Part shown: piece by piece, positions 1 to 6,324 of the stretch | Layout: every line of letters begins with the position of its first letter | How positions within the stretch are numbered: the first letter of the stretch is position 1 | Source: Deltaproteobacteria bacterium | GTDB lineage: Bacteria; Myxococcota_A; UBA9160; PR03 | Direction of reading: 5' to 3' | Length of the DNA stretch: 6,324 bases | Assembly (NCBI GenBank): GCA_018262315.1 | Contig: JAGSPS010000235.1 | Coordinates: 1 to 6,324 of the forward strand | Translations under genes and position numbers: made by a program | Notes under the pieces: model-generated | Database searches by the model: none | Told to the model about the DNA's origin: nothing | What the model saw: only the letters and a program-made list of their open reading frames with translations

Positions 1-185
1 TTGTCCGGGTCGGACAACACCGCGTACGCCTCGGACGCCTCCTTGAACTTGTCCTCGGCGGCGGGGTCGTCGGGATTGCGGTCCGGGTGGTACTTCAGCG
101 CGAGCGCGCGATACGCCTTCTTGAGCCCCTCGGCGTCGGCCGAGCGCTCGACGCCCAGGACTTCGTAGTAGTCGCGCTTCGCCAC
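1..185 (-). CDS. dnaJ: DnaJ (Hsp40 co-chaperone), N-terminal J-domain only, truncated by window edge
   Basis: Hsp40 co-chaperone that stimulates DnaK ATPase activity and delivers unfolded substrates in the cytoplasm. About 61 codons are visible; the rest of the gene lies left of position 1. The frame opens at a GTG (183-185) and reads VAKRDYYEVLGVERSADAEG, the standard start of a type I or II DnaJ. The J-domain HPD triad, which contacts DnaK, is at residues 33-35 (bases 81-89) inside KYHPDRNPDD, and the helix IV region (FKEASEAYAVLSDPDK) follows. Only a weak Shine-Dalgarno-like AGG is seen upstream of the GTG, but no other start fits the conserved N-terminus. It is the last gene of the run, 64 bp after the dnaK stop. 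The Gly/Phe, zinc-finger and C-terminal domains are not in the window, so DnaJ versus a shorter paralogue such as CbpA rests on position next to dnaK. Confidence 0.93.
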   Translation of the reverse strand, partial: MAKRDYYEVLGVERSADAEGLKKAYRALALKYHPDRNPDDPAAEDKFKEASEAYAVLSDPD

Positions 186-196
186 GGGCCGGAAAC

Positions 197-2167
<1,971 letters not shown>

Positions 2168-2177
2168 TCAGCCGCCG

Positions 2178-2183
2178 CTCCCC
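2178..2183 (-). promoter_or_regulatory. Ribosome-binding site of dnaK
   Basis: On the minus strand GGGGAG lies 10 nt before the dnaK ATG (2165-2167). It supports that start together with the conserved MGKVIGIDLGTTNS N-terminus. Confidence 0.6.
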
Positions 2184-2199
2184 GTTTCGCGAATCACCG

Positions 2200-2226
2200 C
2201 CGGGGCGCGATTGCTTCGGGCCCCGG
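2200..2226 (-). other. GC-rich hairpin in the grpE-dnaK gap
   Basis: CCGGGGC (2200-2206) and GCCCCGG (2220-2226) are perfect inverted repeats, giving a 7-bp stem with a 13-nt loop. It begins 2 nt after the grpE stop codon (2229-2231) in the transcript direction and ends about 32 nt before the dnaK start. No run of T follows on the minus strand, so it is not a typical intrinsic terminator. It could stabilise or partly attenuate the mRNA between grpE and dnaK. That role is inference. Confidence 0.5.
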
Positions 2227-2228
2227 AC

Positions 2229-2915
2229 TCAGCCGGACTCGTCCGCCTTCTTCTCGGCATCCGCGGGCGGTTTCGAAACCACCACGCGCGCCGGTCGCAA
2301 CAATCGTCCCCGCAACTGGTAACCGGGCTGGAATACCTGCACGACGGTATTGGCGGGGACCGTTCCGTCGGGCAACTGCGCCATCGCCTCGTGCAGCGCG
2401 GGGTCGAAGGGTTGGCCGTGGGCCTCGATGGGAACGACACCGTGACGCGCGAGCACGGCAACGATCTCGCGCAACACGAGTTCGACCCCTTCGAGGAGTC
2501 CTTCCTGGCCCCCCTCCCCACCCTGGCGGGCGTGGTCGATGGCGCGCTCGAGGTTATCGACCGAGGGCAGCAGCTCCTTGACGACATTCTGGTGTCCGAA
2601 GAGCAGCGCCTCTTCGCGTTCTCGCAGACTGCGCCGGCGCGCGTTCTCGAAGTCGGCGGCGAGCCGCAGATGGCGGTCCTTGAGCTCGGCAAGCTCGCGC
2701 TGTGCCTCTGCGAGCGCGGCTTCCAGCTCTTCCCGGGCGGCTCCGCCGACGCCCGCTTGGGGCGTGGCGCGCTCGGCGGCGCGCGCGTCATGCGACGCCT
2801 CTGCCTCGCGCATCGCTTCTTCGAGTTCAGTGCTCGGCCCGAGGTTGCCCTCGGAGGACTCCTCGGCCAAGCCTTCCCAGCCTTCGCTACCGGGATCCCT
2901 GCCTTCTTCGCTCAC
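2229..2915 (-). CDS. grpE: GrpE, nucleotide-exchange factor of DnaK
   Basis: Cytoplasmic dimeric co-chaperone that releases ADP from DnaK and so drives its substrate cycle. The 228-residue product has the usual GrpE plan. A low-complexity acidic N-terminus covers residues 1-58. A long charged coiled-coil helix runs from about 60 to 105, with the family motif LAADFENARRR at 85-95. A four-helix-bundle region (VVKELLPSVDNLERAIDHA) follows, and the C-terminal beta-wing with the GrpE signature FDPALHEAM...PANTVVQVFQPGYQLRGRLLRPARVVVSK spans 170-215. The start is a GTG (2913-2915) that overlaps the hrcA stop TGA in a GTGA arrangement, implying translational coupling. The N-terminal extension is somewhat long, but no later start has better support. 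dnaK follows after 61 bp. Confidence 0.96.
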   Translation of the reverse strand: MSEEGRDPGSEGWEGLAEESSEGNLGPSTELEEAMREAEASHDARAAERATPQAGVGGAAREELEAALAEAQRELAELKDRHLRLAADFENARRRSLREREEALLFGHQNVVKELLPSVDNLERAIDHARQGGEGGQEGLLEGVELVLREIVAVLARHGVVPIEAHGQPFDPALHEAMAQLPDGTVPANTVVQVFQPGYQLRGRLLRPARVVVSKPPADAEKKADESG

Positions 2916-4075
2916 GGGAGGAGTCGCTCCGTCACCAGGGTTCCGAGATAACGAACCAACGCGACGACGCGCGGGTAGTCCATGCGCCGCGGTCCGATTA
3001 CACCGAGTACGCCGAGTGGAGCGCCGTGCGAGCCATAGGGCGCCGCGACCAGCGCCAGCCGGCAGAATTCGGGCTCGTCGAGTTCCTCGCCGAACGCCAC
3101 GCTCACACTCTCGGTCTCATGATCCAGAGGGCCAGGCGCTGCGCGCCCTGCGTGATGATCCAGAGGGCCAGGCGCTGCGCGCCCTGCGTGATGATCCAGA
3201 GGGCCAGGCGCTGCGCGCCCTGCGGTGATCATCTTGTGCAGGATGCGCAGCAGCGACTCCTTGGCCTCGATCGCGCCAAAGAGCTGCTTCACGCGAGAGG
3301 GATCCTGGAACTCGGGCTGGTCGAGCAGCGCGAGCCGCGTCGCGATCACGAGGTCGCCGGGCTCGCTCTCGTCCTGCGCTTCGAGCGCCCGCCAGCCGAG
3401 CCAGAGCGCGCGCTCGAGCACCGTGTGTGCCCGCGTGCGCAGCGCGCCGACCTCGCGCGCCAGCGCGTCGCGCACCTGCGCGAGCGTCTTGCCTGCGAGG
3501 TGTTCGTTCAGCGCGGCAGCGAGCCGGTCCAGCTCGGTCTGGTCGCCGCTCTCCTCGTCTTCGAGCACGCGCCGCAAGGCGGACCCCGTCTGGGAGACCA
3601 GCACCGCGAGCACGCGCGAAGTCGAGAGCCGCACCAGCGCGACGTGACGCAGCACGAGACCCGCTTCGCGCGGCGCGACGACGAAGCCGAGCTGTCGCGT
3701 GCGGTTCGAAAGCAGCATCGACGCATTCTGGATCACCGCGTCGGGGCCGAGCGCGCCGACGCTGCCCGCGAGGTCGCGCCGCTCGTACTCGTCGAGATCG
3801 CGCGGGACCAGATGTTCGAGGAAGCAGCGCAACCCGCTGGCGGTCGGAACGCGGCCTGCCGAGGGATGCGGCTTCTCGACGAGCCCCAGCTCGGCGAGTT
3901 CAGCCATCGTGTTGCGGATCGAGGCGGCCGAGAGCGAGACGGGCAGGATGTGCGAGACGGACCGCGATCCAACGGGTGCGGCTTCGCCCACGTAGCTCGC
4001 GACGATTGCGCGCAGCACGAGGGTCTGGCGCTCGCTCAGCTCCGGAACCGTTTCGCCGGCCGTCGAACCGAACAT
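2912..4075 (-). CDS. hrcA: HrcA, heat-inducible transcription repressor, with an internal 12-residue tandem repeat
   Basis: Repressor of class I heat-shock operons that binds CIRCE operators when folded with GroEL help. The product is 387 residues from ATG 4073-4075, against about 340-350 for the family. Excess length comes partly from a repeated segment: removing two of the three repeat copies gives 363. The N-terminal winged helix is clear (LSERQTLVLRAIVASY, PVGSRSVS, SAASIRNTMAELAELGLVEKPHPSAGRVPT, about residues 13-80). The GAF-like core and inserted dimerisation region follow, and the C-terminus (VAAPYG...GVLGVIGPRRMDYPRVVALV) is diagnostic. The frame is open up to a GTG at 4189, but that extension overlaps hemW and has no family similarity. 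GTG 4082-4084, three codons before the ATG and preceded by a G-run, is an alternative start. The stop overlaps the grpE start by 3 bp. Confidence 0.94.
   Translation of the reverse strand: MFGSTAGETVPELSERQTLVLRAIVASYVGEAAPVGSRSVSHILPVSLSAASIRNTMAELAELGLVEKPHPSAGRVPTASGLRCFLEHLVPRDLDEYERRDLAGSVGALGPDAVIQNASMLLSNRTRQLGFVVAPREAGLVLRHVALVRLSTSRVLAVLVSQTGSALRRVLEDEESGDQTELDRLAAALNEHLAGKTLAQVRDALAREVGALRTRAHTVLERALWLGWRALEAQDESEPGDLVIATRLALLDQPEFQDPSRVKQLFGAIEAKESLLRILHKMITAGRAAPGPLDHHAGRAAPGPLDHHAGRAAPGPLDHETESVSVAFGEELDEPEFCRLALVAAPYGSHGAPLGVLGVIGPRRMDYPRVVALVRYLGTLVTERLLP
3119..3224. repeat. 36-bp tandem repeat, almost three copies, in frame within hrcA
   Basis: A 36-bp unit starting ATGATCCAGAGGGCCAGG is repeated at 3119, 3155 and 3191. 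The third copy diverges after base 3224, so 106 bp (2.9 units) match without a mismatch. The period is a multiple of three, so HrcA stays in frame and gains two extra 12-residue units; the protein reads GRAAPGPLDHHA twice, then GRAAPGPLDH leading into ETESV (about residues 284-319). Each unit contains a small inverted repeat, GGCGC-TGC-GCGCC, that could promote slippage. Confidence 0.97.
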
Positions 4076-4145
4076 CGAATACACGCAAGCCCCCGATCCT
4101 AGAAGGGAGTTAGCCGACGGGGCTGGGGGCTGCCAGTTGCGGCGC

Positions 4146-5396
4146 TCACACGAATCGCAGGAAGACGGAGTCGGAGAGAAGGAGGCCACGCGGCGTCAGG
4201 CGGAGACTGTCCGCTCGTGCGGAGTCCTCGACCAGCAGACCCGCCGCGACGAGTTCGTCGATGGCCGCGTTCCAATAGGCGCGCGGCGGTGCGCCGAACT
4301 CGGCGGCGAACGACGCCGCATCGAGGCCTGCCGCGGTGCGCAGCGCGAGGAATGCCGCTTCCCCGCGCGCAGTGCGCGCGTCGAGGCGCTCGGGAGGATC
4401 GAGTGCGCCCGGTTCGCCCGCGCCAATGCGGGCGAGCCAGAGATCGAGATCGCGCGCGTTGGCGCGCCGTGCGCCGAACGGCGCGCCCGCGCGCGGCGCT
4501 TCGTTCGACCACGCGCCCGGCCCGATGCCGAGCACCGGGCGTCGCTGCCAGTAGCGCTGATTGTGACGCGACTCGAAGCCAGCGCGCGCGTAGCTGGAGA
4601 CCTCGTAGCGCGCGAGCCCGGCGGCGGCGAAGCGCTCCGCGACGCGCTCGAGCATCGCAGCCACGTCGTCCTCCTCGGGCAGCGCGAGCCGCCCGCGCTG
4701 CACCGCGCGCTCGAACGGCGTGCCTTCCTCGAGCGTGAGCGCGTACGCCGATGCGTGTTCGGGAGCGCAGGCGAGGAACGCGTCGAGATCGGCGTCGAGA
4801 TCCGCACACGTCTGCGCCGGCGCGGCGAAGAGCAGATCGAGCGAGAGGTTCGCGAAGCCGGCGTCGCGCGCCGCGGCGACGGTCGCCCTGCCCGCTTCAG
4901 CGCGATGTGCGCGGCCGAGCCGCTTCAGCGTCGCGTCGGCGAACGACTGAACGCCGATCGAGAGCCGGTTCACGCCGGCCGCGCGGAACGCCGCGAGGCG
5001 TGCGCGCTCGGTGGTGCTCGGATTCACTTCGAGCGTGATCTCGAGCGCGGCGCCCGTCGCGGGAAGCGCCGCCCGCACCGCGTCGATCACGCGCGCAACC
5101 GACTCGGCGCGCAGACGCGACGGCGTACCGCCGCCGAAATAGAGCGTGGCCAGTCGCGACGCACCGAAGAGCGGGAGCCGGCGCCCGAACTCGGCGATCA
5201 GCGCGGCGACGAAGGCGTCCTCGCGGTCGCGCGCCAGCACCGGCGCGCGCACCACCGCGAAGTCGCAATACGGACAGATGCGCTCGCAGAATGGGACGTG
5301 GACATAAACGCCCAACTCATGATGACGCTCCGCGGCCGGACGGCCGCTCGCCGAACACGGGTCAGGCGATGCGGTGGATTGCGGGGGGCAACTCAT
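4146..5396 (-). CDS. hemW: HemW, radical-SAM haem chaperone (HemN-like family)
   Basis: Member of the HemN/HemW radical-SAM family. HemW proteins bind haem and are thought to deliver it to respiratory enzymes; they are often mislabelled coproporphyrinogen III oxidase. The 416-residue product has the [4Fe-4S] motif CERICPYCDF (Cys37, Cys41, Cys44), with Phe instead of the fourth Cys typical of true HemN. It also has GGGTPS near 88-93, a LEITLEVNPST strand near 118-128, RLSIGVQSF near 144-152, SLDLLFAAPAQT near 185-196, YEVSSYAR, and HNQRYW near 278-283, close to the family HNxxYW. It ends GLLLSDSVFLRFV, as HemW usually does. ATG 5394-5396 is chosen because GGAG (5405-5408) lies 8 nt upstream; a GTG at 5433-5435 would add 13 residues. 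About 27 residues precede the conserved LGVYVHVPFC, longer than usual, and they are partly encoded by a repeat copy. hrcA follows after 70 bp. Confidence 0.93.
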   Translation of the reverse strand: MSCPPQSTASPDPCSASGRPAAERHHELGVYVHVPFCERICPYCDFAVVRAPVLARDREDAFVAALIAEFGRRLPLFGASRLATLYFGGGTPSRLRAESVARVIDAVRAALPATGAALEITLEVNPSTTERARLAAFRAAGVNRLSIGVQSFADATLKRLGRAHRAEAGRATVAAARDAGFANLSLDLLFAAPAQTCADLDADLDAFLACAPEHASAYALTLEEGTPFERAVQRGRLALPEEDDVAAMLERVAERFAAAGLARYEVSSYARAGFESRHNQRYWQRRPVLGIGPGAWSNEAPRAGAPFGARRANARDLDLWLARIGAGEPGALDPPERLDARTARGEAAFLALRTAAGLDAASFAAEFGAPPRAYWNAAIDELVAAGLLVEDSARADSLRLTPRGLLLSDSVFLRFV

Positions 5397-5443
5397 GATT
5401 TCCGCTCCGCGGCCGGACGGCCGCTCGCCAAACACGGGTCAGG
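5313..5443. repeat. Diverged direct repeat (two copies of about 55 bp) around the hemW start
   Basis: Copy A (5313-5366) and copy B (5389-5443) share CAACTCATGAT at one end. They also share a 41-bp block (5326-5366 against 5403-5443) with one mismatch, G5353/A5430. Between these blocks copy B is one base longer. Copies are separated by 22 bp of unrelated sequence (5367-5388), and the flanks do not match, so this is not a simple tandem duplication. Each copy holds the palindrome GCGGCCGGACGGCCGC (5332-5347 and 5409-5424) and, on the minus strand, GGAG followed by ATG. Confidence 0.93.
5405..5424 (-). promoter_or_regulatory. hemW ribosome-binding site abutting a hairpin
   Basis: In transcript order, GCGGCC-GTCC-GGCCGC (5424-5409) can form a 6-bp stem with a 4-nt loop. 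It is followed directly by GGAG (5408-5405) and, 8 nt later, by the ATG at 5396. The Shine-Dalgarno spacing is good and decides the start. The adjoining hairpin could affect ribosome access; this is inference. Confidence 0.5.
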
Positions 5444-5472
5444 GGGAGTTCTCTGGTTCGCGCAGGAGCAGC

Positions 5473-5490
5473 GTAGCTAGCTGGGGCTAC
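5473..5490. other. Small inverted repeat in the hemW/M16 divergent intergenic region
   Basis: GTAGC (5473-5477) and GCTAC (5486-5490) are inverted repeats separated by 8 bp, and the 8-bp palindrome AGCTAGCT (5475-5482) overlaps the left arm. It is the only symmetric element in the non-repeat part of the divergent spacer, where an operator or promoter would be expected. No convincing -35/-10 pair could be assigned on either strand. Confidence 0.3.
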
Positions 5491-5513
5491 TCCTACGGCT
5501 ATGCTGCGCGACC

Positions 5514-6324
5514 TTGAGTTCGCTGCCGCTCCATCACGACGTGCTCCCGAACGGCCTCGGTCTGCTGCTGCGCGAGTCGCATCTGGCGGCGGTCGCGGAG
5601 TTGCAGATCTGGGCGAAGGTCGGTTCGGCCGACGAGCGCGCGGGCGAAGCGGGGCTCGCGCACTTCCACGAGCACATGCTCTTCAAGGGCACCGAGAAGC
5701 GCGCTGTCGGCGAGATCGCGGGCGCGATCGAAGGCATCGGCGGCCGCATCAACGCCTACACGAGCTACGACACCACCGTCTATCACGCCACCGTTCCGGC
5801 GGCGGGACTCGACGACGCCATCGAGGTGCTCGTCGACATGGTGCGCCGCTCGCGCTTCGACCCCGACGAGATCGCGCGCGAGATCGAAGTGGTGCTCGAG
5901 GAGATCCGCCGCTCCGACGATTCGCCGCACAGCGTGTGCGCGGAGGCGCTCTTCGCCGCCGCCTACCGGGTGCATCCCTATCGCGCGCCGATCCTCGGCA
6001 CGCGCGAGAGCGTGTCGCGCTTCGACCGCGAGCAGGTGCAGCGCTTCTTCCGGCGCTGGTACGCGCCCGACAACCTGCTCGTCGTGGCGTGCGGAGATTT
6101 CGAGGCGCCGGCGCTGGCGGCAAAGCTCGCGCGCGCCTTCAAAGGCGCCGAGCCCGCCAGCGCGCGCCGCGATCGCCCCATCGAACCACCGCAGCAGGGA
6201 TTGCGCTCGCTGCTGCTGCGTCGTCCCTTCGAGCGCGCGACGCTCGAACTCGCCTGGCCCGCGGTCGGACTCGCGCACCCGGACACGCCGCACCTCGACC
6301 TGCTCGCGTTCGTGCTGGGCGAAG
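5514..6324 (+). CDS. M16-family (insulinase/pitrilysin-like) zinc metallopeptidase, N-terminal part, truncated by window edge
   Basis: Peptidase of the M16 family (pitrilysin, processing-peptidase-like). The inverted zinc motif HxxEH is present as HFHEH at residues 50-54 (bases 5661-5675) in GLAHFHEHMLFKGTEKR. The third zinc ligand is probably Glu130 (base 5901) in EIEVVLEEIRR, 76 residues after the second His as expected, so the domain looks catalytically competent. LPNGLGLLLRE at the start, GGRINAYTSYDTTVYHATVP, HPYRAPILGTRESV and FRRWYAPDNLLVVACGDF are family landmarks in order. 270 codons are visible and the gene continues to the right. The start is uncertain: an in-frame stop at 5478-5480 limits it, TTG 5514 and GTG 5541 are the plausible initiators, and neither has a Shine-Dalgarno. 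ATG 5501 is out of frame. No signal peptide is seen. It is divergent from hemW. Confidence 0.92.
   Translation, partial: MSSLPLHHDVLPNGLGLLLRESHLAAVAELQIWAKVGSADERAGEAGLAHFHEHMLFKGTEKRAVGEIAGAIEGIGGRINAYTSYDTTVYHATVPAAGLDDAIEVLVDMVRRSRFDPDEIAREIEVVLEEIRRSDDSPHSVCAEALFAAAYRVHPYRAPILGTRESVSRFDREQVQRFFRRWYAPDNLLVVACGDFEAPALAAKLARAFKGAEPASARRDRPIEPPQQGLRSLLLRRPFERATLELAWPAVGLAHPDTPHLDLLAFVLGE

Noticed and set aside
3119..3224. A CRISPR-like array
   Set aside because: The 36-bp units are directly adjacent with no spacers, lie inside hrcA in frame, and no cas genes are present.
2741..3228. Plus-strand open frames across grpE and hrcA rich in Arg and Ser, including repeated ALRALRDDPEGQ-like peptides
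   Set aside because: The repeated peptides are just the 36-bp hrcA repeat read on the opposite strand; the minus strand carries clear GrpE and HrcA sequence.
4091..4140. Intrinsic terminator between hemW and hrcA
   Set aside because: The gap is G/C-rich, but I could not find a convincing stem followed by a T-run on the minus strand; only short imperfect pairings are visible.
4076..4189. Extension of hrcA to an upstream GTG at 4189 (38 more residues)
   Set aside because: It would overlap the 3' end of hemW by 44 bp, the added residues have no HrcA similarity, and the ATG at 4075 places the protein at the normal HrcA N-terminus.
5499..6293. A 264-codon minus-strand open frame opposite the M16 peptidase
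   Set aside because: The plus strand encodes clear M16 motifs throughout (HFHEH, NAYTSYDTT, RRWYAPDNL); the minus frame is Arg/Ala/His-rich with no family similarity.

Overview
The window holds a conserved heat-shock and haem-chaperone gene cluster from a very G+C-rich bacterium. Five genes lie on the minus strand in the order hemW, hrcA, grpE, dnaK, dnaJ (transcribed from about 5396 down to position 1, where dnaJ runs off the edge). On the plus strand, divergent from hemW, begins an M16-family zinc peptidase that runs off the right edge at 6324. The hemW-hrcA-grpE-dnaK-dnaJ order is well known from Bacillus and many other phyla. The high G+C, GTG/TTG starts and Arg/Ala-rich shadow frames fit a deltaproteobacterium/Myxococcota-like or other high-GC environmental lineage, but the sequence seen here does not fix the taxon.

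Layout from left to right: dnaJ 5' part (1-185, minus); a 64-bp gap; dnaK (250-2167, minus), broken by an exact 94-bp tandem duplication at 885-1073; a 61-bp gap with a strong GC hairpin; grpE (2229-2915, minus), whose GTG start overlaps the hrcA stop codon; hrcA (2912-4075, minus), carrying an in-frame tandem array of a 36-bp unit (almost three copies) at 3119-3224; a 70-bp gap; hemW (4146-5396, minus), with a diverged direct repeat around its start that duplicates a hairpin, ribosome-binding site and ATG; a 117-bp divergent intergenic region; and the M16 peptidase start (5514 onward, plus).

How the genes work together: HrcA is the repressor of class I heat-shock genes, GrpE is the nucleotide-exchange factor, and DnaK and DnaJ are the Hsp70/Hsp40 pair. 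HemW is a radical-SAM-family haem-binding protein often placed upstream of hrcA. The M16 peptidase is transcribed divergently and need not share their function.

I see no new biological system here. The unusual content is structural: two perfect tandem duplications inside essential or core genes less than 2.1 kb apart, one of which (94 bp, not a multiple of three) cuts DnaK into a nucleotide-binding part and a substrate-binding part, and an older repeat that duplicates the hemW translation-initiation module out of frame. Whether the two perfect duplications are real or assembly errors is the main open question.
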